Shown: positions 40,759 to 49,516, counted from the first letter of the stretch. The stretch: DNA of 49,516 bases from JBHPCZ01 sp042573625 (GCA_042573625.1 JBHPCZ010000009.1:1-49516), one strand, 5' to 3'. Numbers and translations: made by a program. Notes: generated from the letters alone by a model not told the origin.

Positions 40759-42045
40759 CTATACACTTAAGGCCTGAAGAAGCCGGTCTCGGGGGCATCC
40801 GGGGTCGACCGAAATGACTGTGATTTCTTTGCCGGGCAAAAGAACAAAATCGGTTGCCTGGCCTTTGTCAATGTAACAGGACTTAAATGATCCGGCAGTG
40901 AAATGCTTTCCGATCTCTGAAGCGCGTACGATAAAATCGTTCCAGGAGTTGTCCGGATAAATATCTTTCAGATATTTTTTCCCTCCCATTGCACTTTCCA
41001 GCGTGCGTTGAATATTCTCTTCAAGAGATAACGCTTTGGGTTCAGATTTTACGGGTTCTCTTTCAGTGTCCCGAGCTTTTGTGGCCGCTTTTTTAGGTAT
41101 ATCGACTTTCTTCTTTAACGCTTCTTTGACCTTGCCGGTATCATCCTCCAAGCGTATGGCATCAACACTGTCGGATTCAATGTCCCTGAGTTCCTGGACT
41201 TTAGTGGCCGGTATTTGGGGTGGATCCGTTTTCTCCTTCAACGGTTTTTCAATTTCACCGGTGCCATTTACCCGGCGCATGGCATCATCACGATCTGCCT
41301 CGGTCTCCGGGGTTTCCAGATCTATCGTGGCCGGTTCTTTGTTCGCTTCGAGTTTTTCTTTCTCCGCTGCTTCATCTTTCAATCGAATGGCTTCGAATAA
41401 TATTGCCTGCAGGTCTCCGTCAATTCTCTTTTTGTCTACCGCGCATTCATCTTGGATGGACAGGGTAACTTCATTCCACGAGAATATTTCATAGGCTATA
41501 GACTTGCCGTGCAGGCTGCTGATTCTGGCATCCAGCAGGTCGCCGTTTTTGAAGAAGAGGACGCCATGCTTATCGGATGTTTTTTCGACAACACGGATGG
41601 TGCAGGTTTTTTGCTCCATTTCGATGAGTTGTATAAACATTTCCAATGGAACCGACTGCAGAATCCCACCCTCTGATTCCTTTTTCAAAGTGGCAATAAT
41701 CTTCTGACCGAGGTCGTCAACATTGTAAGGTTTCTCAATATAACCGGCGGCGCCCCGACCCAGCGCAATCTGTTTCGCTTTTGGTGTACTGTGGGCGGTT
41801 TGAACAATGACCGGTATGTCAGGATATTCCTCCGACAGGTAGGCCATAAGGGCGAAACCATCCCATTGAGGCATCTGAAGGTCTGTAATCACAAGTGAGA
41901 TGGTATTTTCCTTCATCTTGTCAACAGCATCCAGGCCGTCAGCGGCCGTGAGGATGATAAATCTTTTGTTGTACCTCTCGAGCTTCTTAAGGATTTTTTG
42001 GCACAGGATTCGATCATCGTCAACAAAGAGCACCTTTTTTATCAT
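40759..42045 (-). CDS. Response regulator with PATAN (DUF4388) domain
   Basis: 428 residues. Receiver domain (1-120) with the acidic pair Asp10-Asp11, phosphoacceptor Asp55 and Lys105 (EKPYN). Then a PATAN/DUF4388 domain (about 125-235; LQSVPLEMFIQLIEMEQKTCTIRV, GVLFFKNGDLLDARI). A long Lys/Glu/Asp-rich linker with two imperfect internal repeats (about 255-340) leads to a C-terminal globular end (about 345-428; SFKSCYIDKGQATDFVLLPGKEITVISVD) that may be roadblock-like. PATAN regulators act in polarity, gliding and phototaxis signalling. A kinase for Asp55 is not encoded nearby. Confidence 0.88.
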   Translation of the reverse strand: MIKKVLFVDDDRILCQKILKKLERYNKRFIILTAADGLDAVDKMKENTISLVITDLQMPQWDGFALMAYLSEEYPDIPVIVQTAHSTPKAKQIALGRGAAGYIEKPYNVDDLGQKIIATLKKESEGGILQSVPLEMFIQLIEMEQKTCTIRVVEKTSDKHGVLFFKNGDLLDARISSLHGKSIAYEIFSWNEVTLSIQDECAVDKKRIDGDLQAILFEAIRLKDEAAEKEKLEANKEPATIDLETPETEADRDDAMRRVNGTGEIEKPLKEKTDPPQIPATKVQELRDIESDSVDAIRLEDDTGKVKEALKKKVDIPKKAATKARDTEREPVKSEPKALSLEENIQRTLESAMGGKKYLKDIYPDNSWNDFIVRASEIGKHFTAGSFKSCYIDKGQATDFVLLPGKEITVISVDPGCPRDRLLQALSV

Positions 42046-42072
42046 TACACCTCCTGCCTGCCTTTCCGTGAT

Positions 42073-43056
42073 TTAAAACTCGAGATTTAACTTTTTAATT
42101 TCATTTGAATACCGTGTTGTCCAGTCAACAAGATGCTTGGATAACACATATTGCATTCCGAGTTCATCTGCCAGCTCCCCCACGCAAACGGCAATCGCTC
42201 TGGTAAGTTGTTCGTTATCGGCTTTTCCCGTATATTGAGCCTTGCCCTTGGCATATTGAAATTCAGCAGCAAAAGGATCAAGAAAATCATATTCATCCAC
42301 TTTTTCCATGAATTTTCTTTTAAGCAGTGTATCAAATCCGGTTTTGATTTTTTTATTTCCCTGAACTGCTTTTTCAAATAGATTAAGTAACTCCTGAATC
42401 ATATCGAGGAGGAAAGACGTTCTCTCCGCTTCCCGATTTTCCGGAACGATCTCTTTTTCCTTTTTTGTCAAGGAGATTTTGTTGACATTGAAAATCCCTC
42501 CCGATTCTCTTGATTTTCGGATCAAGGTTTCGTGGTTTTTTTCTGAGTTGTTCAATCCTCCTTTTTCCCAGGAGCAGGAACTGCCGACAATGGCCCCATT
42601 GTTTAAAAAGATAAGTCCGCTTTCTTTGCCGCCTTCGATGAAGACCTCAATATACCCTGTAAGTCTTTCCGAACGCATCTTGTTTACCAGTCCTCCAAGG
42701 TCGGTAAATTCCGTGCTGAGATTCTTGTAGTATTCTTTCATGTTTTGCAGATTGGCCCAAAAATGGATTTTATCAGGGTCTAATTTGTAAACAGCAACAG
42801 AAAAGGTGCTATTTGAGAGGGATTTTGTGATTTGGTCGATCGCCCTTGCTCCGTCGACCAGATTCTCCTTGTCCCTGAAGATGCCATTTAAGATGTTGTT
42901 TTCATCAAAAAAGACGATCCCTTCTGCAGTCGCGGACTTGAAATGAATGCCGCCCGAACCCAGCTCCCCCTGGTAATGCTCGAGGAGCTTATCGAAATCG
43001 AGATAATAACTGTTCAAGTTTTGAATGACAGGTTTTCCTTTTGGAATGATGATCAT
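42073..43056 (-). CDS. Hypothetical protein of the polarity locus
   Basis: 327 residues, no family recognised with confidence. It is soluble. The N-terminal half has beta-strand pattern pairs (GIHFKSATAEGIVFFDENNILNGIFRDKENL; GYIEVFIEGGKESGLIFLNNGAIVGSS) that look like two divergent PATAN-style repeats: a sensing strand followed by FxNGxIVG. The C-terminal half is helical. It begins 81 bp after the sensor gene and ends 27 bp before the PATAN regulator, so it belongs to the same unit. Confidence 0.75.
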   Translation of the reverse strand: MIIIPKGKPVIQNLNSYYLDFDKLLEHYQGELGSGGIHFKSATAEGIVFFDENNILNGIFRDKENLVDGARAIDQITKSLSNSTFSVAVYKLDPDKIHFWANLQNMKEYYKNLSTEFTDLGGLVNKMRSERLTGYIEVFIEGGKESGLIFLNNGAIVGSSCSWEKGGLNNSEKNHETLIRKSRESGGIFNVNKISLTKKEKEIVPENREAERTSFLLDMIQELLNLFEKAVQGNKKIKTGFDTLLKRKFMEKVDEYDFLDPFAAEFQYAKGKAQYTGKADNEQLTRAIAVCVGELADELGMQYVLSKHLVDWTTRYSNEIKKLNLEF

Positions 43057-43137
43057 TAATGCACCTTGATTATTCTCAATCCAAAAATTTCCGATGAAAG
43101 CTGTTTGCCATAATCACTTATCATTTATTTTTCAGAT

Positions 43138-44478
43138 TCATCGCCTGTGACGCAGTCGTTCTATGGAGACACGAATACTGTCCTGCATTCGGGCAATGGC
43201 TTCGGCGAGATCTCCGATTTCATCTTTTCTCTGGGTGTGGATTTCAACATCCAATTCACCCACACTGATCCGGTCCGCGGTATCGGTTAATTTTATGATC
43301 GGCCGGGACAAAGCCCTTCCTGAGAACCAGGCCATAATAAGGACAAAAACCACAGTGACAATGAGAAGAATATAGGCATAAGACATGAGCTGGTCAACCA
43401 GTGCAAAAGCTTCCCTCTCTTCTTGCTGAATGGCGATGATCCAGCCAAATACGGTTCCTCTGGCATGTCCCAGTATCGATTTTCCTTTATCATTAAAGGT
43501 CACGGAGCCTGTTTTGCCGCTTCTGAATGCTGAGACCAACGGATGATGTCTCAAATTTTTCTGCTTGCGGACATATTCCCGGTTTTTGTGCGCTAAAACC
43601 TTGCCATTTTCATCAACCAGAAAGGCGAACCCGGTATCACCGCCTTCCCAGGTGACAATACGTCTTGACAGGTCATCAATACTCATTTCATTGGCAATGA
43701 CGCCGACGATTTCATCTCCGTTTTTTATCGGTACCGCCAAAATCAGCGCAGGTTTTTTCGATGATTTTTGAATCAGTGTGTGCCAGGCTATTGTTTTCCC
43801 GGCAATGACATTTTTATAATACGGGTGATCAGCGTAATTTTTAAGCGGCTTGGCATCATTTCTGGCAACGTTCATTCCGTCCAGGTCGATCGTATACGAA
43901 AGGTTGATCCAGGGATAAACGTCACGAATGGTTTCAAGTAAGGGTTCTTGTAAAAATCGATCCATGGAAATCATATCTTCCATCTTTGCAAAAGTTTTCA
44001 GGGTTCCGATATTTTTATCCAACCACTCGTTAACATGCTTGGCAATCCCGATGGAGATCTGGTTAATATTTTTTTTAGTATCATTTCGCAGTTGTTCCGG
44101 AGTTTGCGTTAGCGCAATATACCAAAACAGCATTAGCGGCACCAGGCTGACAAAAATCATCATAATAAAAAGTTTTGCCGTGAGTCCAAACCGGAATTTT
44201 TTTGGCCGGGCATGTGCAGTTTTTTTTATTTTTTTGACAACTTTCTTTTCTTTGGGTTGTTGGGCCGGCTTTTCCTCAAAAGTCTGTTCCGGTTCTGGTT
44301 TGGTGGGAACTGCAGGAGCAGTGATGTCATCCGGTGTCTGCTTTTCCTTGGGAGGCGCTGGTTTATTCACAACAATCATGTGACTGCAAGACTTGCATTT
44401 GAATTTTGCCTCCTCTCCTTTCATTTTTGAAGGGTCGATCTTGTATTTTCTCCCGCATTCCTCACAAATAATCACCAT
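43138..44478 (-). CDS. Membrane sensor: zinc ribbon + double Cache + HAMP
   Basis: 446 residues from ATG 44478, with GAGGAG upstream. The first 37 residues form an MJ0042-type zinc ribbon (CEECGRKY and CKSC), followed by a Pro/Glu/Lys-rich linker, a membrane helix (about 98-118), a periplasmic double-Cache domain (about 125-365; YPWINLSYTIDLDGMNVARNDA, VGVIANEMSIDDLS), a second membrane helix (about 372-393) and HAMP (about 394-446). There is no methyl-accepting, kinase or cyclase domain behind HAMP; the protein stops there. The signal may pass to a separate partner or through the N-terminal ribbon. Confidence 0.88.
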   Translation of the reverse strand: MVIICEECGRKYKIDPSKMKGEEAKFKCKSCSHMIVVNKPAPPKEKQTPDDITAPAVPTKPEPEQTFEEKPAQQPKEKKVVKKIKKTAHARPKKFRFGLTAKLFIMMIFVSLVPLMLFWYIALTQTPEQLRNDTKKNINQISIGIAKHVNEWLDKNIGTLKTFAKMEDMISMDRFLQEPLLETIRDVYPWINLSYTIDLDGMNVARNDAKPLKNYADHPYYKNVIAGKTIAWHTLIQKSSKKPALILAVPIKNGDEIVGVIANEMSIDDLSRRIVTWEGGDTGFAFLVDENGKVLAHKNREYVRKQKNLRHHPLVSAFRSGKTGSVTFNDKGKSILGHARGTVFGWIIAIQQEEREAFALVDQLMSYAYILLIVTVVFVLIMAWFSGRALSRPIIKLTDTADRISVGELDVEIHTQRKDEIGDLAEAIARMQDSIRVSIERLRHRR

Positions 44479-44532
44479 GGCTGCGCTCCTCAAAAATCAT
44501 TGTCAATATTTTCAGTGATCAGAATCCAGTGT

Positions 44533-45003
44533 TCATCGATGTGTTTCTTTGATTTTATTTGCCATCGCCTGTTGAAAACCAACTCTTTTCTCCTCCCGGG
44601 GAATTTGGCGAGCAAGCAGATTCACCAGTTCAGCTGCTCGGCGGAGAGGAATTCGGGTCGAATCATCGCCAAGTTCCCGTATTTCGTCTTCAATCAAAAA
44701 TTCAGCTATGGGTCCTATTGCCAAAGACAACTGGTCGGTGAGAAAATCGAAAAACTCTTTTTCCAGCATCGAGACGGCATTCTCAACCTTCTCGATAAGC
44801 TGATAACCATGAAGCCTAGTGAGCACCTCTTTTAATTTCCCCATATTCATATTTAAAGATCGGGAGACTGAGGCAAGATTCTTTTTGCCATCCAGTGCCG
44901 TAAGGACCTTCAACATATGGCTGTCTAGTGAGAATTCGCCGAGGTCGCCCTTGATGGACTCTTTGAAAACCAAATCGGGAAAGTCACCGGAAAAGACGTC
45001 CAT
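44533..45003 (-). CDS. Winged-helix-like/helical protein of the polarity locus
   Basis: 156 residues. The N-terminal part (about 22-72; LDSHMLKVLTALDGKKNLASVSRSLNMNMGKLKEVLTRLHGYQLIEKV) reads as a winged helix like those beside PATAN domains. The C-terminal part (about 80-156; FFDFLTDQLSLAIGPIAEFLIEDEIRELG) is helical and resembles a domain met in proteins linked to type IV pili and MglA, but I cannot name it safely. It lies between the GTPase and the sensor. Confidence 0.72.
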   Translation of the reverse strand: MDVFSGDFPDLVFKESIKGDLGEFSLDSHMLKVLTALDGKKNLASVSRSLNMNMGKLKEVLTRLHGYQLIEKVENAVSMLEKEFFDFLTDQLSLAIGPIAEFLIEDEIRELGDDSTRIPLRRAAELVNLLARQIPREEKRVGFQQAMANKIKETHR

Positions 45004-45263
45004 TCAGTTGCCTCCTACAGGTCGTATTGGCCGCGGTTCATACCATTATTTTCCGATTAGAGACTCAATTCATGCTGTAATGATGATGGTCATGGGCAGG
45101 CGTTCGCGGTTGTGCTTCCTTATATGTGAAGTTTTCTGAAACATTGAGATTTTTATTAACCATGGTTTATCTAATTCATCCTCTTTTTCTCCAAAAAACA
45201 GCTCCGAGAATGGGCTATCTCTTTGAAATGAACTTTATCACCATTTTTTTCAGCTTGTTATGT

Positions 45264-45872
45264 TCATAGTTTAAGTCTGTCTTTCAAGGAGGCTACCGTT
45301 AAAGTGATCGCCTTTGTCATGGTTTCGATAACATTTGCGCCGGAAACGGCACTTGATGCAAAAGAGGGCACTTTCAATTGCCTGTTCAGGTCCTTTTCCA
45401 GTTTTTCGATGGGCAAAAGCGGGATGCCCTGTTCTGCCAGATCCCTTTTGTTATACTGAAATACGAGAGGGATCTTGAAAATGTTTTTATCAAAAAAAGC
45501 CAGATTTTCTTGAAGATCTTTTAAAGAAATAATATTCAGCTTCTGCCTCAGGAGCATCGAATCTGCTACAAAAACAATGCCGTCTACACCCCTGAGAACC
45601 AGTTTTCGGGTGGCTTTGTACTTCACCTGTCCCGGTACCGTGTAAAACTGTACTTTTATATTGTACCCTTTTACCTGCCCGATGTCTATGGGTAGAAAGT
45701 CAAAAAACAGGGTGCGATCACCATGTGTTTTTATTGAGGTCAGCTTCGTCGTAATTCGTTTCTGGAATTTACTATAAATATATTCGAGATTACTCGTCTT
45801 ACCACCGCGGCCCGGACCATAATAGACTACTTTTGCCTGGACCTCCTTTTTTTTAGGGTTTATGAGTGCCAA
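45264..45872 (-). CDS. mglA: MglA-type Ras-like small GTPase
   Basis: 202 residues. GTP-binding P-loop GPGRGGKT at 19-26, the MglA-specific FDFLPIDIG strand, VPGQ of the switch-II region and the NKRDL specificity motif. MglA marks the leading cell pole and directs type IV pili or gliding machinery when bound to GTP; roadblock proteins act as its GAP. The roadblock gene lies 98 bp upstream on the same strand, the classic mglBA order. Start ATG 45872. Confidence 0.95.
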   Translation of the reverse strand: MALINPKKKEVQAKVVYYGPGRGGKTSNLEYIYSKFQKRITTKLTSIKTHGDRTLFFDFLPIDIGQVKGYNIKVQFYTVPGQVKYKATRKLVLRGVDGIVFVADSMLLRQKLNIISLKDLQENLAFFDKNIFKIPLVFQYNKRDLAEQGIPLLPIEKLEKDLNRQLKVPSFASSAVSGANVIETMTKAITLTVASLKDRLKL

Positions 45873-45970
45873 AATATTTACCTCGATAAAGAATGTTAAA
45901 CTCGTAAAAAATCAGACTTTTTGCGATACTGTCAAGAATAGAGCAGAAATGCCTGCTGTTCAATTTCGCA

Positions 45971-46363
45971 TTACTTCAAATCATGTATTTTTTTAATGGC
46001 TTCAGCCGCTTTCAGACGCAAAAAACCGAGAGATACATCGTTTCCGAAAATTATAACAAGCAAAAGGTCTTCGCTGACCTTGCTAAAGTGAACACTTTTT
46101 TTTTTGCCTTGATGAAAGAGAAGGGAGAAATCTTTCTCCCCAATCATTATTGCCATCTCATTAACCGCACCAAAATTGCCGGCTGACAAGGCTGCCAAGG
46201 AGTACATGTCTACATTGCTTTCGCCGGCATCAAGATCTACGATGACGTTTCCGGCTAAATCTATCAGCAGAACAGTACGAACACCTAAGCTGATAAGGTC
46301 ATCGTCCAGAATAGACTCTATTAGTTCAAATTGTTTTTCGTCAAGATCAAGCGTTTGATCCAT
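45971..46363 (-). CDS. Roadblock/LC7 domain protein (MglB-like)
   Basis: 130 residues, one roadblock/LC7 domain: LGVRTVLLIDLAGNVIVDLDAGE, MYSLAALSAGNFGAVNEMA, FSLLFHQGKKKSVHFSKVSEDLLLVIIFG, SLGFLRLKAAEA. MglB-type proteins dimerise and act as GTPase-activating partner of MglA, which is encoded next. It has 375 bp of mostly empty DNA upstream, where its promoter should be, and is the probable first gene of the locus. Confidence 0.9.
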   Translation of the reverse strand: MDQTLDLDEKQFELIESILDDDLISLGVRTVLLIDLAGNVIVDLDAGESNVDMYSLAALSAGNFGAVNEMAIMIGEKDFSLLFHQGKKKSVHFSKVSEDLLLVIIFGNDVSLGFLRLKAAEAIKKIHDLK

Positions 46364-46738
46364 CCATCTTCACCCGTCACGGATGTTTTTTCACTCACAG
46401 ATAGCCCTGTCTTGTTATTTTAATTTTTCAGCATGTGGCATCATAAGATATCAAATTGAATTTATAGCATATCCGGTATTCTAAATCAATACAAATCTAT
46501 AGAATACAAAGCATAGTAAAATGTGAAGGACCCCTTTGGAAGATAAAGTCCTAACCCGGGCATTTCGCAAGTCGAGTTTGTCGCTGCAGTCGGAAAGCGT
46601 CTTTCGGGAGTGAAGATCCGCTTCTGGGATATGATCGATATGCTTCAGGGCATCATGATGAAAGTATCAATCATGAAAAAAGACATTCCCTATTTTGCAG
46701 GCAAAAGGGTGTCGATACCATCGGACTTTTTTATGATA

Positions 46739-47518
46739 CTACCTTAACATGTTGAAATACCATGAAATTATTTTTTGACCGTAAAAGATATAAATAATGG
46801 CGCCAATGGACAGAAAGGGACCGAACGGTATGCGATGTTTCATGTTCATAAGGCGAGTGTATAGAATCATAATCATTCCTGAAACAGTGCCCAAAGCAGA
46901 CCCAACGAAAATGGTAAAAAAAACACCTTTCCAGCCCAGGAGCGCACCGATCATTGCCAAAAGTTTGATATCTCCTCCTCCCATACCTTCTTCCTTCTTT
47001 ATCAGATAATATGCCCATCCAACAAAATAGAGAGCGCCACCGCCAAGCAGTAAGCCGAGGATAGATTCAAAATAGGTGATTCTGGGCATGACAAATGTGG
47101 CAAGGAAAAAGATGGGTATGCCGGGCAGAGTAATGATATTCGGTATGATTTGATGGTCGATATCAATGAAGGTAACCACGATGAGAGACGCGATAAAACC
47201 ATAATAAATGAGCGCTTCCAGCGTAAGGCCAAACTTAAGAAAGGCGCAGAGTGCAAAAAGACCGCTTATCATTTCAACCAAAGGATAACGGAAAGATATC
47301 AGAGTGTTGCAATGGCGACATCGCCCTTTAAGCCACAAGTAGCTCAAGACGGGAATGTTGTCGTAGAATTTTATAGGTCCGCCGCAGTTCGGACATATAG
47401 AACGCGGCGGATCTGAAATCGATTGTGTGGTCGGGAGCCTGTATATGCATACATTCATAAAGCTCCCAATGCATAGGCCAAAAATGAAGACGGCGATCTC
47501 GCCCGTATTATAGAACAT
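46739..47518 (-). CDS. pilD: Prepilin peptidase / N-methyltransferase
   Basis: 259 residues from ATG 47518, where AAAGG stands seven bases upstream; a longer frame to 47605 is not needed. A24-family membrane protease that cleaves the leader of type IV prepilins and pseudopilins and methylates the new end. Seen: FGLCIGSFMNVCIYRLP opening, zinc-binding CPNCG and CRHC pairs, then seven to eight membrane helices with catalytic Asp in FIDIDH and GGGDIKLL. It fits with the PilB/GspE ATPase at the other end of the locus. Confidence 0.95.
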   Translation of the reverse strand: MFYNTGEIAVFIFGLCIGSFMNVCIYRLPTTQSISDPPRSICPNCGGPIKFYDNIPVLSYLWLKGRCRHCNTLISFRYPLVEMISGLFALCAFLKFGLTLEALIYYGFIASLIVVTFIDIDHQIIPNIITLPGIPIFFLATFVMPRITYFESILGLLLGGGALYFVGWAYYLIKKEEGMGGGDIKLLAMIGALLGWKGVFFTIFVGSALGTVSGMIMILYTRLMNMKHRIPFGPFLSIGAIIYIFYGQKIISWYFNMLR

Positions 47519-47598
47519 ATTCTGCCTTTCGATGTTATAGCGGTTATCAAATTCAGGTAGCAACTTATGTATGTTACACGAAAAAATCAAGATTGATA

Positions 47599-47626
47599 TT
47601 GTCAAAGGATAATTAGGTCTTATATT
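47599..47626 (+). promoter_or_regulatory. Candidate promoter of lon
   Basis: TTGTCA (47599-47604), 16-bp spacer, TATATT (47621-47626), each one base off consensus. It lies 90 bp before the lon start. No heat-shock (sigma32 or CIRCE) pattern was recognised. Confidence 0.5.
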
Positions 47627-47716
47627 TTATCCTTAAAATCAGGCTTTTTCCAAGGGTAGACAAAATACTGATTTAAGTTTACGCAAAATGCGGGACGAAT
47701 CAATATAGGAGTAACA

Positions 47717-49516
47717 ATGGCTGAAACGGACAAAGATGATCTGATAAGCATTATTGAAGAAAATGAAGATGATGTAGCACTTCCCAGCACCCTTCCATTG
47801 CTACCGGTACGGGATGTGGTGATTTTTAATGACATGCTTCTTCCGCTTTTCGTTGGGCGGGAAAAATCGGTTCGAGCCGTGGAAGAGGCCGTGGCAAAGG
47901 ATGGTTTTTTATTTTTGGCCACGCAGAAAGAGCCGAGTGTTGAAAACCCAACCTCAGATCAAATTTTTTCGGTCGGCACAGTGAGCAAAGTTCTGCGAAT
48001 GTTAAAGCTTCCGGATGGTCATGTTAAGGCCTTGGTACAGGGTATCTCCAAAGCGAGGATTATTAAATATGTTTCAAAAAGATCTCTGTATCGCGTTAAT
48101 ATTGAAATGATACATGAAGAGCTAACAGGGGAAGTCGACCTGGAGATTGAAGCCCTGATGCGAAATGTGCGGGAGAATGCTGAAAAGATCTTGGCATTTC
48201 GTGGCGAACTGACCAGTGACGTCGGCGATGTCTTGGAAAGTATTGACGATCCGGGCAAGCTTGCCGATCTTGTGGCATCAAATCTTAAATTAAAAATTGG
48301 TGAATCCCAGTTTTTACTCGAATTAATCCATCCTGTTGATCGGCTAAAGAAAGTCAATGATTTGCTCTCCAAGGAAGTCGAACTTTCATCTATGCAGGCG
48401 AAGATACAGTCTGACGTTAAGGATGAAATTTCGAAAAGCCAAAGAGACTACTTTTTAAGGGAGCAGGTCAGGGCGATCCATAAAGAACTCGGTGAGAGCG
48501 ATGACAGACTGAAGGAGTTAGAGGATTACAAAAACAAGATTAAAAAAGCCAGGATGCCAAAAGAAGCTGATAAAGAAGCGATAAGGCAGGTGAAACGTTT
48601 GGAGCAGATGCATCCTGATTCAGCGGAATCTTCTGTTATTCGAACATATCTCGACTGGCTGGTCGACATGCCCTGGAGCAAAACAACGAAAGATGTCATC
48701 GATATCAAACTCGCCAAAACGGTCCTCGACAAAGACCACTATGGACTCCGAAAGGTAAAAGATCGCGTTCTCGAATATCTGAGCGTACGTAAGTTAAACC
48801 CCGAAACAAAAGGACCGATTCTTTGCTTTGTCGGACCGCCGGGAGTTGGAAAGACCTCTCTCGGTCAATCCATTGCGCGCGCCATGAAAAGAAAGTTTGT
48901 CCGTATTTCTCTGGGCGGTATCCGCGATGAAGCTGAAATCAGAGGCCATCGGCGCACCTATATTGGCGCCCTGCCCGGACGCATATTGCAAGGATTGAAA
49001 CAGAGTGGCACAAAAAATCCTGTTTTCATGATGGATGAAATCGACAAGCTTGGGTCTGATTTTCGCGGCGATCCCTCTTCGGCCCTTTTGGAAGCGCTCG
49101 ATCCGGAACAGAACTCGGTTTTTAGTGACCACTACCTTAACTTACCTTTTGACCTTTCGAGCGTTATGTTTATTCTCACAGCCAACCTGACCGACACCAT
49201 TCCTTCAGCGCTTTTAGACAGAATGGAGGTCATCACGCTCACCGGATATACCGAAGATGAGAAACGGATGATTGCCCGAAGGCATCTTATCCCGCGTCAG
49301 ATCAAGGAGAACGGCCTAAAGGAAAAAACCATGCCCATCAGCCGGGGAGCGCTGCTTCAAATTATAAACGAATACACTTCGGAGGCCGGTTTAAGGAACC
49401 TTGAACGGGAGATAGGAGCCCTTTGCCGAAAAGTGGCGCGTGAGATTGCCGAAGGCGGTAAAGGGCCCTTTGGGATTACAAAAAGAAACCTGCCAAAATA
49501 CCTGGGAGTACCCAAA
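47717..49516 (+). CDS. lon: ATP-dependent protease Lon (3' partial)
   Basis: 600 codons are present and the frame is open to the right edge. ATG 47717 follows TAGGAG six bases upstream. Seen: N-terminal substrate-binding LON domain (PLLPVRDVVIFNDMLLPLFVGR), helical linker with SQRDYFLREQVRAIHKELGE, and the AAA module with GPPGVGKT (Walker A), VFMMDEIDKL (Walker B) and the sensor region up to AGLRNLERE. The proteolytic domain with its Ser/Lys dyad lies beyond the window. Cytoplasmic quality-control protease; an additional LonB-like protease is encoded at 15993-18401. Confidence 0.97.
   Translation, partial: MAETDKDDLISIIEENEDDVALPSTLPLLPVRDVVIFNDMLLPLFVGREKSVRAVEEAVAKDGFLFLATQKEPSVENPTSDQIFSVGTVSKVLRMLKLPDGHVKALVQGISKARIIKYVSKRSLYRVNIEMIHEELTGEVDLEIEALMRNVRENAEKILAFRGELTSDVGDVLESIDDPGKLADLVASNLKLKIGESQFLLELIHPVDRLKKVNDLLSKEVELSSMQAKIQSDVKDEISKSQRDYFLREQVRAIHKELGESDDRLKELEDYKNKIKKARMPKEADKEAIRQVKRLEQMHPDSAESSVIRTYLDWLVDMPWSKTTKDVIDIKLAKTVLDKDHYGLRKVKDRVLEYLSVRKLNPETKGPILCFVGPPGVGKTSLGQSIARAMKRKFVRISLGGIRDEAEIRGHRRTYIGALPGRILQGLKQSGTKNPVFMMDEIDKLGSDFRGDPSSALLEALDPEQNSVFSDHYLNLPFDLSSVMFILTANLTDTIPSALLDRMEVITLTGYTEDEKRMIARRHLIPRQIKENGLKEKTMPISRGALLQIINEYTSEAGLRNLEREIGALCRKVAREIAEGGKGPFGITKRNLPKYLGVPK

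Overview
The window looks like chromosomal DNA of a sulfate-reducer-like member of the Desulfobacterota (Desulfobacterales type). This is an inference from gene style and from several families of short palindromic repeats; there is no rRNA or marker tree to prove it. No rRNA, tRNA, CRISPR array or complete prophage was found. Both edges cut genes: an AI-2E-type permease at the left and Lon protease at the right.

Left part (1-8200): housekeeping genes on the + strand (permease, gyrA, gpsA, radC), then a small Cys-rich protein, a long palindrome-rich gap with a perfect consensus sigma70 promoter, an unrecognised 353-residue protein, and an acetyltransferase of the short ArgA type. Middle left (8300-23800), nearly all on the - strand: a CHASE2 adenylate cyclase, a PBP1A-type peptidoglycan synthase, a corrinoid adenosyltransferase, a U32 protease-family protein, sugar-nucleotide enzymes (rfbC, ugd, an SDR epimerase) around a LonB-like protease, and an amidohydrolase following a Ser/Thr kinase fused to a DUF1566 domain, then a metallophosphoesterase.

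24300-32600 is a long + strand transport run: TatT lipoprotein, DctP, DctQ, DctM (a TRAP transporter), then a membrane-anchored transglutaminase-like protein, an ABC ATPase and an ABC permease. Two copies of a ~175 bp palindromic element sit exactly at the tatT and dctP stop codons; a third sits at the radC stop and a decayed fourth lies near 12.8-13.0 kb. 33000-37800 is an accessory stretch: a lipoprotein, a DUF3592 protein, a decayed REP-associated transposase, a PAS-LuxR regulator, non-coding repeats, a divergent bS21 gene and a frameshifted small gene directly behind it.

37850-47520 is a - strand locus: prepilin peptidase, roadblock protein, MglA-type GTPase, a helical protein, a zinc-ribbon/Cache/HAMP membrane sensor, an unknown protein, a response regulator with a PATAN (DUF4388) domain, a roadblock-like protein and a PilB/GspE ATPase with a TPR head. 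It reads as a polarity-and-signalling module wired to a type IV pilus or type II secretion motor. The divergent lon gene closes the window.

The two most interesting signals are (1) the palindromic element, whose arms change sequence between copies while staying self-complementary and whose junctions lie on stop codons, and (2) the MglA/roadblock/PATAN/Cache/PilB locus.
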